64,000 nucleotides of DNA. It comes from Pandoraea sp. PE-S2T-3 (GTDB lineage: Bacteria > Pseudomonadota > Gammaproteobacteria > Burkholderiales > Burkholderiaceae). The position numbers and the translations under genes were made by a program. The notes beneath the pieces are model-generated. The model did no database searches and had not been told where the DNA came from. It saw only the letters and a list, made by a program, of their open reading frames with translations. Of the stretch, positions 30,177-38,713 are shown piece by piece (the stretch's first letter is position 1; each line of letters starts with the position of its first letter). The stretch is taken from contig NZ_NGUQ01000014.1 in the NCBI RefSeq assembly GCF_002179965.1, positions 186,001 to 250,000 on the forward strand. Reading direction: 5' to 3'.

Positions 30177-30650
30177 TCAGATCGGGTAGATCAGCGAGTT
30201 GGGAATCATCTCGCTGTCGAAAATGCACAACCGGGACGCGAATTTCCACCCGTCACCGGTTCGTTTGACGATGTCCAGATAACGGCCGACCGACAGAATA
30301 TCGGTGAGCTGATCCGGCTTGGTCCGAAAGACCGCGTAGTTCGATTCCACATGCAGCGTGGTCTCATCGAGCGCCTTGATGCTCGGCAAGCCGATCACGT
30401 GACGCTGGTAGTACGGGTCATGAAAGAGCGTGTCGCGGATGCCGTAGATGCGGTCTTGCAGCATGCCTCGGCTCTCGAACGAGAGCGTCGCGAGGGGCAG
30501 TCCCATGTCGTAGTTCTCGCGTGGCTGCACGCGATAAATGCAGTCGTCGAGAAAGAACCCCGGCCACGCATCCCAATGCTGCGCATCGAGCGCCGCCGCA
30601 TAGGCCGCATTGAGTTCGACAACGGCTTGAAACGTCACAAAGTCGACCAT
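30177..30650 (-). CDS. Aromatic-ring-hydroxylating oxygenase small subunit (NagH-like)
   Basis: A 157-residue beta subunit with the cone-shaped NTF2-like fold. It starts MVDFVTFQAVVELNAAY with GGAG 11 bases upstream. The pattern DDCIYRVQPRENYDMGLPLA, HDPYYQRHVIG and the C-terminal DSEMIPNSLIYPI closely resemble NagH as I recall it. The longer open frame upstream overlaps the large subunit and is rejected. It acts with the large subunit as the terminal oxygenase. Confidence 0.88.
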   Translation of the reverse strand: MVDFVTFQAVVELNAAYAAALDAQHWDAWPGFFLDDCIYRVQPRENYDMGLPLATLSFESRGMLQDRIYGIRDTLFHDPYYQRHVIGLPSIKALDETTLHVESNYAVFRTKPDQLTDILSVGRYLDIVKRTGDGWKFASRLCIFDSEMIPNSLIYPI

Positions 30651-30664
30651 CTTCTCGTGTCTCC

Positions 30665-32005
30665 TCAAACGCCCATCACGCGGCGCCAATACGCGTACAT
30701 GCCGCGAATCAGCGTCTCGGTCACCATGTGGTCGGTGTTCTCCACGCCCGTGCCGCCCAGTTCCGCGAGCACGCGGTGCCACGGCTTCTGCTCGAACCCT
30801 TCCTGCGAGCATTCGATCGCCTCGCCATCGTCGGCCGACACGAACCCTGCCGGCCCAAAAAGGTTGGCCTGTCGCAAACGGCGCTGCGTCATCTCGTCGG
30901 TATCGTCTTCGAAGCCAAAGTGCGTCCACACGAAGTCGAACGAATCGTGGCCGCGCGGCTGGATGTGACGCGTAGAAACCGAGTTGACCTGCTGCTGAAG
31001 AATGACGCTGGGAAAGAGCGTCATGAGCACTGCCGTCGGCCCCTTCCACCAGTCTTCCTGCACGATGTCGAGAAAGCGCGTGTCGTTGAGCGACATCGTC
31101 TCCTTGAAGCTCGACACGCCCGAGGTCACCTCCCCGCCACCGCCCTGACCGCGCGTGGAGATCATCGCGGCGTGACGGCCGTGCGCGTCCATGACCAGAC
31201 GTGACTTGTTGTCCGCACGCCAGAGCCCGAAGGTGACGAACCAGGTATGCAGCAGCCCCGGGTGATACGGGTCCTTGATGTTCTCCTGCATCAGCTTCCA
31301 GTTACCCGGAATGCGTTGCTTGTTGTAGCCGAGCAGCTTGAGCTTGCGCCCATCGAACAGGCGATCGAAGTACGCACCGATCTCGGGGCCGAGGAAGTCG
31401 TCGAGCGTCTCGATGTCGTGATCGAACGACGCGAAGATCACACCGCCGCGTGTCGCCACCTTGAGCTTGGTGAGGCCGTGGTCTTCCGGCTTGAAGTCTT
31501 TCGGCATACCGCCGTTGACCTTGCCATCCTGCTTGACGCCGCGACGGAACGGCACGCCCTGAAGGTTGCCCTTGAGGTCGTAGTTCCACTGGTGATAGGG
31601 GCAGTGAAAATCGGTCCGATTGCCACGCTTCTCACGGCAGAATTTCATGCCGCGATGCGCGCAGACGTTCTCGACCACATTGACGTCGCCGCTCGCATCA
31701 CGCGTGACAATCACCGAGCGCTCGCCGATGACCGTTCGCTTGAAGTCACCGGGATTCGGCACTTCCGCTTCCAGCCCGACATAGTTCCAGTGGCCGCGAT
31801 AGAAGCACTGTTCAAGCTCGCGCCGATACAGATCGGTATCCGTATAGACCCGAAACGGGATACGACTCGTGCCCTCGGCGGGCCAGATATCTGACGTGTC
31901 GTACGTGTCGTACGTGCCTGACGCTTCAGACGCTGAAGATGCGGCCAACGGCTCTGACATTCCTGTCGACGCCGGATCGTGTCCGGTCTGCGGTGTTGTA
32001 CTCAC
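30665..32005 (-). CDS. Rieske oxygenase large subunit, salicylate 5-hydroxylase-like (NagG-like)
   Basis: A 446-residue alpha subunit. A Ser/Thr-rich N-terminal tail of about 65 residues is followed by WPAEGTSRIPFRVYTDTDLY. The Rieske centre is CAHRGMKF then CPYHQWNYD. The catalytic iron region has NIKDPYHPGLLH, with the bridging Asp and the two His ligands. I choose the GTG complementary to 32003-32005 (VSTTPQTGHD), with AAAGGAG 7 bases before it. The family includes salicylate 5-hydroxylase and three-component anthranilate dioxygenase, so the substrate is a 2-substituted benzoate by inference; the small subunit, reductase and regulator favour salicylate. Confidence 0.85.
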   Translation of the reverse strand: MSTTPQTGHDPASTGMSEPLAASSASEASGTYDTYDTSDIWPAEGTSRIPFRVYTDTDLYRRELEQCFYRGHWNYVGLEAEVPNPGDFKRTVIGERSVIVTRDASGDVNVVENVCAHRGMKFCREKRGNRTDFHCPYHQWNYDLKGNLQGVPFRRGVKQDGKVNGGMPKDFKPEDHGLTKLKVATRGGVIFASFDHDIETLDDFLGPEIGAYFDRLFDGRKLKLLGYNKQRIPGNWKLMQENIKDPYHPGLLHTWFVTFGLWRADNKSRLVMDAHGRHAAMISTRGQGGGGEVTSGVSSFKETMSLNDTRFLDIVQEDWWKGPTAVLMTLFPSVILQQQVNSVSTRHIQPRGHDSFDFVWTHFGFEDDTDEMTQRRLRQANLFGPAGFVSADDGEAIECSQEGFEQKPWHRVLAELGGTGVENTDHMVTETLIRGMYAYWRRVMGV

Positions 32006-32083
32006 GGTTGTCTCCTTTGGGGAATTCACGAAGCGCGTGACGTCGGACGGCAACGACGCTGCGTCCCGATGCGTTGCAAACAA

Positions 32084-33196
32084 TCAAGCCGCCCGGGCAT
32101 AGAAGGCGTCGGCGTAGATATGGCTGGCATCCATCCCGCGCCCGCGCAACAACGCCGTCGCAGCGTCGACCATCGGCGGCGCACCGCACAGGTACGCTCG
32201 CCACCCCGCCAAGGCCCCGGCGCCGGCAAAGTCGGCAGCAATGGCATCCGTCACGTGACCGAGTCGCGAGAGCGGGCTACCGTCCTCGGCGGAGACAACG
32301 GGGGCGGCTGGGGTGGCGGCTGGGGTGGCGGCTGTAGCTCGGGCGCCAGACGCGGCCGATATGCCGACAGCCGATGCGCCACTCGTCGTCACGACATGCA
32401 AGCGCAGGCTGCCGTCATGGCGGGCGGCCAGTTCACGCAACCACGCGAGGCCGTACACATCGGATGGCGAGCGCGCGCCCACGTAGATTTCGATGGGATT
32501 GGTCATGCCACGGGCAATCGCTCCGCGCACGATCGAAAGCACCGGGGCGAGTCCGGTGCCACCCGCCACGCACAGCATCGGGCCGTCATGGCGCGTGCGC
32601 AGATACGACGTACCGAGCGGCCCCGACACACGCACGGCGTCGCCGACCTTCAGTTGCTCCGCGACGTATCCGGTAACCGCGCCACCCGGCACGCGCCGGA
32701 TGTGAAATTCGAGCGTCCCGTCGGCATCGATCCCCGCCATCGAATACGGCCGGATGTGTTCCGGTGTGAATTGCAGCGTTGCGTATTGCCCCGGCGAAAA
32801 ACTCAGGGGCTTGGCTGGCTTGAGCACCAGACGCTGGATGTCATGGGTGAGCGGCTCAATGGCGAGCACGGTCGCCTTGAGAATCTTTGCGGGGTGAACG
32901 ACAACTTCGTCGATCTCCGGCAACTCGATCTCGCAGTCGCCGTGCACCGTTGCCTGACAAGCCAGCACGTAGCGGCCATCGGCGCTCGTGTCGTCATCGG
33001 TCCCGACGTTGTGCCGATACTCGTAGCCCCCGGTCTCTTGCACGTTGCCGGACACGACTTTGCAGCGGCACGTGCCGCAGCGCCCCGAGAGGCAGCTATA
33101 CGAAATGGGGATCTGACGATCGGTGAGGGCTTTGAGCAGGTTGTCGCCGGGCACGGCGGCAAAACGCTCGCCGAGCGGTTGCACGCTGACTTCCAT
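32084..33196 (-). CDS. Oxygenase reductase component, ferredoxin-NAD(P)H reductase (NagAa-like)
   Basis: A 370-residue protein that takes electrons from NAD(P)H to the Rieske ferredoxin. It begins with a plant-type [2Fe-2S] domain (SYSCLSGRCGTCRCKV near residue 32 and the fourth Cys in YVLACQATVHG), then an FAD domain with RPYSMAG and an NAD domain with CVAGGTGLAPVLSIVRGA. An Ala/Thr/Pro-rich insert of about 35 residues near residue 280 coincides with a 12-bp DNA repeat and is absent from NagAa as I recall it. The C-terminus AYLCGAPPMVDAA...HIYADAFY is typical. First gene of the operon. Confidence 0.88.
   Translation of the reverse strand: MEVSVQPLGERFAAVPGDNLLKALTDRQIPISYSCLSGRCGTCRCKVVSGNVQETGGYEYRHNVGTDDDTSADGRYVLACQATVHGDCEIELPEIDEVVVHPAKILKATVLAIEPLTHDIQRLVLKPAKPLSFSPGQYATLQFTPEHIRPYSMAGIDADGTLEFHIRRVPGGAVTGYVAEQLKVGDAVRVSGPLGTSYLRTRHDGPMLCVAGGTGLAPVLSIVRGAIARGMTNPIEIYVGARSPSDVYGLAWLRELAARHDGSLRLHVVTTSGASAVGISAASGARATAATPAATPAAPVVSAEDGSPLSRLGHVTDAIAADFAGAGALAGWRAYLCGAPPMVDAATALLRGRGMDASHIYADAFYARAA
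32303..32334. repeat. 12-bp tandem repeat inside the reductase gene
   Basis: GGCGGCTGGGGT occurs 2.7 times in a row. Read on the minus strand it encodes repeated Ala-Thr-Pro-Ala. Copy-number change would keep frame and only alter linker length. Confidence 0.85.
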
Positions 33197-33281
33197 GGGG
33201 ATTTGTCTCCGTTCTGTCGATACCCGCGGGCACCGTTTGTGGCGTTCTTACGCCGTTTGAACGAAGGATCGCGCACAGGGC

Positions 33282-33337
33282 GATATAAACCAATAGAATC
33301 TCGCTTATATCCTCCATAGATTTCAGTGATAACACTG
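33282..33337. promoter_or_regulatory. Divergent promoter region with two dyads (Rieske operon / LysR)
   Basis: GATATAA (33282-33288) and TTATATC (33305-33311) form a perfect 7-bp dyad with a 16-bp spacer. CAGTG-ATAA-CACTG (33324-33337) is a second perfect dyad. LysR-type regulators usually bind between their own gene and the divergent target. I do not see a clean match to the published NahR site, so assignment is tentative. Confidence 0.45.
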
Positions 33338-33375
33338 GCAAGACGCTCCACATCGATACTTGCGCGGCATCGCCT

Positions 33376-33435
33376 CGCCGTCGTTATCGCCGTCGTTATC
33401 GCCGTCGTTATCGCCGTCGTTATCGCCATCGTTAT
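33376..33435. repeat. Five 12-bp tandem repeats before the LysR regulator gene
   Basis: CGCCGTCGTTAT is repeated four times exactly, and a fifth copy has one change (CGCCATCGTTAT). The array ends 24 bp before the regulator ATG, in its leader or promoter. Copy number may vary between strains and change spacing or leader structure. Confidence 0.95.
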
Positions 33436-33459
33436 CGCGACTCGCCCCGACTGCCCGCC

Positions 33460-34380
33460 ATGGACCTGCACACTGTCGATCTGAACCTGCTGGTGGTGTT
33501 CCAGCATCTGTACAACGCACGGCGCGTATCGCGGGTGGCGCAAGCCCTCGGCGTTACGCAGCCTGCTGTCAGCAATGCCCTCGCGCGCCTGCGCAAGTTG
33601 TTCAACGACGAGCTGTTTATCCGCACTTCGCGGGGCATGCTGCCGACGCCAATGGCCACCGAACTGGCCGAACCCGTGGCCGCAGCGCTCGACGCGCTGC
33701 ACGGCGTGTTCAATCGTCAAGTGGCGTTCGACCCCGCGACAAGCCAGAAGGCGTTTCAGATTGCGATGACGGACATAGGTGAAGTTCACTTCCTGCCGCG
33801 CCTGATGCACGCGCTCGGCGAGCAGGCCCCGGGCATTACGGTCAGCACCGTGCGCAATACGGCAATCAACTTGCAGGAGGAGATGGCGACCGGACAGGTC
33901 GATCTGGCCGTCGGGCACCTGCCCGATCTGACCTCCGGCTTCTTTCAGCGACGACTCTTTCGACAGAAGTACGTCTGCATGTTCCGCCCCGGACACCCCC
34001 TCGATCGGCCCGATGACAGCAACACCAGCGCACTCTCACGCGACGATTTCGAGCGCGCCGAGCAGGTGGTTGTGGTGGCTGCCGGCACGGGCCACGGCCA
34101 AGTCGACGAGTTCATGGCGCGCGCGCACGTGCATCGCAACATTCGCCTGCGGGTGCCGCACTTCGTCGCATTGGCGGACATCCTGCACGCGACCGATCTT
34201 GTCGCGACGGTCACCGAGAAGTTTGCCCAGCGCAGCGCGCAGCACTTCGGCTTGCGCTATGTCTCGCACCCCATTGACGTGCCTGACATTCAGATCAATC
34301 TGTTCTGGCACGCGCGCTTTCATCAGGAACCAGCCAGTCAATGGATGCGTAACTTGCTGTTCGCGTTGTTTTCGGAATGA
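33460..34380 (+). CDS. LysR-type regulator, NahR/NagR-like
   Basis: A 306-residue LTTR. The N-terminal winged helix starts MDLHTVDLNLLVVFQHLYNA and contains VTQPAVSNALARLRKLFND. The effector domain has FQIAMTDIGEVHFLPRLM near residue 100 and AAGTGHGQVDEF near 210, very like NahR/NagR, the salicylate-responsive activators. It is divergent from the oxygenase operon, so it probably activates it in response to salicylate or a related acid. The ATG lacks a strong ribosome site; the 12-bp repeat array lies immediately upstream. Confidence 0.9.
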   Translation: MDLHTVDLNLLVVFQHLYNARRVSRVAQALGVTQPAVSNALARLRKLFNDELFIRTSRGMLPTPMATELAEPVAAALDALHGVFNRQVAFDPATSQKAFQIAMTDIGEVHFLPRLMHALGEQAPGITVSTVRNTAINLQEEMATGQVDLAVGHLPDLTSGFFQRRLFRQKYVCMFRPGHPLDRPDDSNTSALSRDDFERAEQVVVVAAGTGHGQVDEFMARAHVHRNIRLRVPHFVALADILHATDLVATVTEKFAQRSAQHFGLRYVSHPIDVPDIQINLFWHARFHQEPASQWMRNLLFALFSE

Positions 34381-34457
34381 GGCACGCGGCGAGCGCGAGG
34401 ACGGTGCGAGGACGCGGATAGAGACGAGGTAGATATGAGGCAGAGACGGCGCGACGC

Positions 34458-35573
34458 TCAACGCCCGTGCCACGTTTCCCAGAGGCCGCGCCAGAAGGCG
34501 TTGGCGTTGCGCCGGGCCCTCCAGCGCAAGTTCGGCAGCGAGACCGCGAGCCACTGCGTGGCGTCGTCGATACGCCGCTCGGTGAATCGATTCGGCGCGT
34601 TGAACAGATCGAGATACGCCTGACGGTAGTACTCGACCATCGCGCTTTCCTGATAGTAGGTCTCCATCCAGCGACGTGACGCCGCACCGATCTGCGTACG
34701 CAGCGACGCGTTCGTCAGCAACTCGACAAGCGGTGCCTCGGCAGCTTCGAGCGGCACGTCGACCCATGGCAATTCAAACGCACCGGTCAGGCGGCGAAGT
34801 TGCGACTGCACACGGTTGTCGAGATGACCTAGCGTGGGCTTGCCCTGCGAGAGCGCTTCAAGCCCGGAGAGATGGTAGTTGCCCGTCACGCACTCATCGA
34901 GCGCGACGGCAGCACTTTGTTTCAGGCGCAGGCACTCGTCATGCGGCGTACCGGTAATCAGGCGAATTTCGCATAACCCGCGACGTTCAAGCCGATGTAA
35001 AAGACGGAGCGTTTGCGGCGCGCCCTTGGTCTCCCAGCGCTTGCGCCAGCCCGACGAACGTCCGCTCGGAGAAAAGACCACCACAGGGCGGCCCGCGTCG
35101 CTCGCTCTCTCCGGTTGGGGCATGTAACGCGGATCGTTGAGCGGCACGATGTTGGGCACCACGCGCGCGAATGGATAAAAGCGTTCGGGGCCTTGCGCGA
35201 TGACCAGTTGCGGGATCGGATCATTAACGATTCGCTCGCGCATCGCCTTGTCATCGCGTGCCCACAACTCGGGCGCCGAATGGAACTGGCGTATCAGCTT
35301 CTTATTGGTGAAAAGCTGGGGGAAGTCGGCGCCGAAGGTCTTCTCCATCGGAAAAATCTGATGGATATGAATGACGTCGGCGGCAGCGATGACATCAAGT
35401 GCCATATCGCGCTGGCGTTTCCAGTCGATATCGACGGCGAACGTGCGTGTCTGATACGCGGCCGCGTCAAAGACGACGTGCCGCGCTTCGATATCGGTCA
35501 ACCGGTTGAGCGCCGAGACGATGTTGCCCGGACTGCCCGCCACCGGCGTGTGCGAGATGTGGACGACCTTCAT
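34458..35573 (-). CDS. Glycosyltransferase family 1/4-like protein
   Basis: A 371-residue protein starting MKVVHISHTPVAGSPGNIVS, the usual beginning of the N-terminal Rossmann lobe of GT-B enzymes. The C-terminal lobe carries SGLEALSQGKPTLG, in the place of the donor-binding helix. No membrane helix is obvious. It stands alone, next to no other polysaccharide genes, so acceptor and donor are unknown. Confidence 0.65.
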   Translation of the reverse strand: MKVVHISHTPVAGSPGNIVSALNRLTDIEARHVVFDAAAYQTRTFAVDIDWKRQRDMALDVIAAADVIHIHQIFPMEKTFGADFPQLFTNKKLIRQFHSAPELWARDDKAMRERIVNDPIPQLVIAQGPERFYPFARVVPNIVPLNDPRYMPQPERASDAGRPVVVFSPSGRSSGWRKRWETKGAPQTLRLLHRLERRGLCEIRLITGTPHDECLRLKQSAAVALDECVTGNYHLSGLEALSQGKPTLGHLDNRVQSQLRRLTGAFELPWVDVPLEAAEAPLVELLTNASLRTQIGAASRRWMETYYQESAMVEYYRQAYLDLFNAPNRFTERRIDDATQWLAVSLPNLRWRARRNANAFWRGLWETWHGR

Positions 35574-35687
35574 GAGGGCAGTCTAATCGCCACCCTCGCG
35601 CCGGGGTTTACATGGCGAAGGGTGTCTGCTTACCGCCGGTTACGACGGTAATACTTCGGCGAGACCGCTGAGGCCGTTTGGCCGTTG

Positions 35688-35717
35688 GGTCGCGGGCTAG
35701 TTGAATAGCCCACGACC
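35688..35717 (-). terminator. Hairpin after the SDR gene
   Basis: GGTCGCGGGCTA / TAGCCCACGACC, a 12-bp stem with one mismatch and a 6-base loop, 33 bases beyond the SDR stop. A U-tract is lacking. Confidence 0.5.
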
Positions 35718-35749
35718 GTCCACTACGTACCAACTTGCCGCGCTACGCC

Positions 35750-36493
35750 TTACGCGTTGAAACCACCGTCGATCGTCAGGCTGGCCCCGGTCACGAAGCC
35801 TGCCTCATCGCTAGCGACGTAGGCAACCATGGCAGCGATTTCCGACGGTTCGGCGTGGCGCTTGAGGGCCATCAGGTCGTGCATCACACCGGCAAAATCG
35901 CCGGTCGCCGGATTCATGTCGGTTGCGGTCGGCCCCGGCTGCACGTTGTTGACGGTGATGCCGCGCGGGCCGAGGTCACGTGCCATCCCCTTGACCAGGC
36001 CGACGAGCGCCGCCTTGCTCATCGCATACGCTGCGCCGCCGGCGAACGGCATGCGGTCGGCATTGCACGAACCGATGTTGATGATGCGCCCGCCGTCGCC
36101 CATGTGGGCGAGCGCCGCCTGCGACGCCACAAATACCGAGCGCACGTTGACGTCGAGGATCCGGTCGAAGTCTTCGAGCGCCATGTCTGCGACGTTGGCC
36201 ATGGTGAAAACGCCAGCATTGTTCACGAGAATATCGATCTTGCCGAATTCCCGGGCGGCATCGTCGACGGCCTTGCCCAGCGCCGCCGCATCGGCAGCAT
36301 CGGCCTGCAAGGCCAGCGCGCGCCCGCCAGCGGCACGAATGCCTGCCGCGATGGCTTCGGCTTCTGCTTTCGAGCCCTTGTAGGTGAAGGCGACCGCAGC
36401 GCCATCGTCCGCCAGCCGCTGCACGATGGCCGCACCGATACCCCGCGAGCCACCCGTCACAAACGCTGCCTTGCCTTGAAATTTCGTTGCCAT
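35750..36493 (-). CDS. SDR family oxidoreductase
   Basis: A 247-residue classical short-chain dehydrogenase. The cofactor motif TGGSRGIG is near residue 14, NNAG near 90, the catalytic Ser in INIGS near 138, and YAMSK near 155. The C-terminus GFVTGASLTIDGGFNA is typical. Arg after the second Gly suggests NADP(H) preference (inference). It is divergent from the LysR gene at 36602, which probably controls it. Confidence 0.9.
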   Translation of the reverse strand: MATKFQGKAAFVTGGSRGIGAAIVQRLADDGAAVAFTYKGSKAEAEAIAAGIRAAGGRALALQADAADAAALGKAVDDAAREFGKIDILVNNAGVFTMANVADMALEDFDRILDVNVRSVFVASQAALAHMGDGGRIINIGSCNADRMPFAGGAAYAMSKAALVGLVKGMARDLGPRGITVNNVQPGPTATDMNPATGDFAGVMHDLMALKRHAEPSEIAAMVAYVASDEAGFVTGASLTIDGGFNA

Positions 36494-36601
36494 GATGCCA
36501 CTCCGTTGTTTGGAAAAGTGAAGCCAGTATGGTCGGCGGATTACCTGCCAACTAGTCCATAATTCCGATCATCACTTTCAACCCAATGGAACAGGTGACC
36601 T

Positions 36602-37525
36602 ATGGAAGCCCTGAACCTGCTCGAATCCTTCGTCCTCAGCGCGCGTACCGGCAGCTTCTCTGCGGCGGCGCGGCGACTCGGCATCACGCCTGCGGCGGTG
36701 AGCAAGAATGTCGCGCGACTGGAAGCGCAGATCGGCTTGCGGTTGTTTCACCGCAGCACGCGCAGTCTCACGCTAAGTGCGGGTGGCGAATCGTTCCTGC
36801 GGGAGATCGACGGGCCCTTTGCGGCACTCACCGACGCTGTGGCACGCGCCGCCGAGAGCGAAAGCGCGCCATCGGGCGTGCTCAAGGTGAGCGTGGCGCA
36901 CGCGTTCGGGCGGCAGTATCTGGTCCCCATGCTCGGCGAGTTTCTTGCGCGCTACCCGGAGATCGTGCCCGACTGGCGCTTCGATAACCGCAGCGTGGAT
37001 GTCGTAAGTGAAGGCTTCGACGCCGCCGTCGGCGGGGGCATCGAGTTGACACCCGGGGTCATCGCGCGGCGTCTGGCGCCGACCTACACCGTAATTTGCG
37101 CGTCGCCGGCGTATATGGCGGATCGGGCGATGCCGAAGCATCCCTCCGAACTGGCGTCGTTCGACGGTGTGATGCGCCGCTCCGGAATGTCGGGACGACT
37201 GCGCGCGTGGGAGTTGCGCAATGCACGCGGCGAGCGGGTCAATGTGGAAGCGCGCACGCGCATGATCTTCGATGACCCCGAGGCGATCGCGCATGCCGTC
37301 GCCCTCGGCTACGGCATTGCGCTGCTGCCAATGCCCCACGCCGCGCCGCTGCTCGACACCGGCCGGCTGATACGGCTGCTGCCCGGCTGGTGCGAGGAAT
37401 ATGGCGGCCTGTTCGTCTATTACTCGAACAAGAAGCAGTTGCCGTTGCGCACGCGGGTGTTTGTCGACTACGTGGTGCAAGCGTTCGAGGCGCAGAAACT
37501 CGCGGCTTACTTCGATGGGCGGTGA
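36602..37525 (+). CDS. LysR-type transcriptional regulator
   Basis: A 307-residue LTTR with the helix-turn-helix SFSAAARRLGITPAAVSKNVARLE near residues 20-42 and a C-terminal effector domain. The phrase RLFHRSTRSLTLSAGGESF is typical of the AaeR/DmlR-like subgroup. It is transcribed away from the SDR gene with a 108-bp shared region, the usual layout for an LTTR and its target. Effector unknown. Confidence 0.9.
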   Translation: MEALNLLESFVLSARTGSFSAAARRLGITPAAVSKNVARLEAQIGLRLFHRSTRSLTLSAGGESFLREIDGPFAALTDAVARAAESESAPSGVLKVSVAHAFGRQYLVPMLGEFLARYPEIVPDWRFDNRSVDVVSEGFDAAVGGGIELTPGVIARRLAPTYTVICASPAYMADRAMPKHPSELASFDGVMRRSGMSGRLRAWELRNARGERVNVEARTRMIFDDPEAIAHAVALGYGIALLPMPHAAPLLDTGRLIRLLPGWCEEYGGLFVYYSNKKQLPLRTRVFVDYVVQAFEAQKLAAYFDGR

Positions 37526-37596
37526 GCGGTGAGCGGTGGGCGGTGCAAGCGAACGGTAGATAGGCGGTCACACACGCCGTGCTCGGGGCGCGGCCG

Positions 37597-37956
37597 TTAT
37601 CGGTGCGAAAGAATGTTGACGAGCCTGCCGAACGGATCGCGCACATAGAAGCGGCGCACGCCCCAGAGCTCGTCCGCCGGGCCGTATTCGATGGCAATGC
37701 CCGCAGCCTGCATGCGAGTGAACGCTTCGTCGACATCATCGACTTCGATCGACAGGTCGGGCACCGGCGTACCCGCACCGCCCTCGGTCGCGACACTCAT
37801 CTGCACGGTCATCTTCGCGGCGTTGCCGTACGTCGCGATCCAGCCGTGATCCATCAGCAGTTCGAGTCCGAGCAATTCGCCGTAGAAGTGCTGCGCGGCC
37901 TGCATCGCCTCGTGCGACGGCACGGCGATGTTTGCAACGATGCGATTGACTTTCAT
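37597..37956 (-). CDS. VOC (glyoxalase/bleomycin resistance) family protein
   Basis: A 119-residue vicinal-oxygen-chelate protein with paired beta-alpha-beta-beta-beta modules: ANIAVPSHEAMQAAQHFYGE at the N-terminus and RRFYVRDPFGRLVNIL at the C-terminus. GGGAG precedes the ATG complementary to 37954-37956. The frame is open 112 codons upstream, but that part is not family-like. Metal ligands are incomplete for a glyoxalase I, so the reaction is unknown. Confidence 0.85.
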   Translation of the reverse strand: MKVNRIVANIAVPSHEAMQAAQHFYGELLGLELLMDHGWIATYGNAAKMTVQMSVATEGGAGTPVPDLSIEVDDVDEAFTRMQAAGIAIEYGPADELWGVRRFYVRDPFGRLVNILSHR

Positions 37957-38167
37957 CTGCTGGCTCCCTTTCTGGTTTGTTGTTTCCGGTGGCCCCGGGT
38001 TATCCCGATGGGGCGAACGCGTGGCCGTGAGAGCGGCACTTGATCGATCCGCTCCGGTTCCTTGCCTTACGTGCTCGCGTGCACTGTAATTGAATTGTCG
38101 TGCCGACGTCATGCCGGGAATATGAGAACGTTCCCAGTCGGCCGCCTGGGGGGTGGGAGATCCGAAT

Positions 38168-38713
38168 ATGGATACCGCCAACACCGCACGCGCCGCATCC
38201 CGGTGCAGCGCCCGCATGCCCTTCGCGTCTGACACCGAGCGCCCCCGTCCTGAGTATCGCCTCCCGCTACTTGCCGAAACGTGCCGTCGCAACCTTTGGC
38301 GTGCCGGGCGCGTTGCGCTTTTCGTCGTCGGCTGGCTGGGGATTGGTACAGCCTTCGGTCAGGCCGCTTATCCGCCAGCGTCGATTGAGATTACGGTTCC
38401 CATCGGCGAAAAAGTCGCGATATGGGTACAGCCCAACTACAGCGCGCTGTGCCGCTCGCTCGGACAACCCACCTTCCAGCTCGACTCCGTTCCCGCACTC
38501 GGTGAAGTCTCGGCCGAGTGGACCGACTACACCGTGCCCGCGGGACAACGCTGCGAGACGATGCGCTTTCCCGGCATGATCGTCTGGTATCAGGCGGGGA
38601 AAGTCGCAGGCACCGACGTCGTGACATGGACGGTAGGTTTTCCGCGCGAGTTCACGAGTCGCATTCCGTCGACCGGCGATCATCGCGTCACGACGACCGT
38701 GGTCGTTCAATAG
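38168..38713 (+). CDS. Exported protein of unknown function
   Basis: A 181-residue protein I do not recognise. GGGAG stands 7 bases before ATG 38168; a GTG at 38153 is an alternative. A long, basic N-terminal region of about 45 residues precedes a hydrophobic stretch ALFVVGWLGIGTAFGQA that looks like a signal sequence ending near residue 67. The mature part has two cysteines (LCRSL and QRCETM) that could pair, and a mostly beta-strand appearance. The unusual length before the hydrophobic core may mean a later start. Confidence 0.6.
   Translation: MDTANTARAASRCSARMPFASDTERPRPEYRLPLLAETCRRNLWRAGRVALFVVGWLGIGTAFGQAAYPPASIEITVPIGEKVAIWVQPNYSALCRSLGQPTFQLDSVPALGEVSAEWTDYTVPAGQRCETMRFPGMIVWYQAGKVAGTDVVTWTVGFPREFTSRIPSTGDHRVTTTVVVQ

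Noticed and set aside
33376-33435. CRISPR array
   Set aside because: The units are contiguous 12-mers without spacers, so this is a simple tandem repeat.
37957-38292. N-terminal extension of the VOC protein
   Set aside because: The extension is Arg/Ser-rich and unlike VOC proteins; GGGAG before the ATG at 37956 sets the start.
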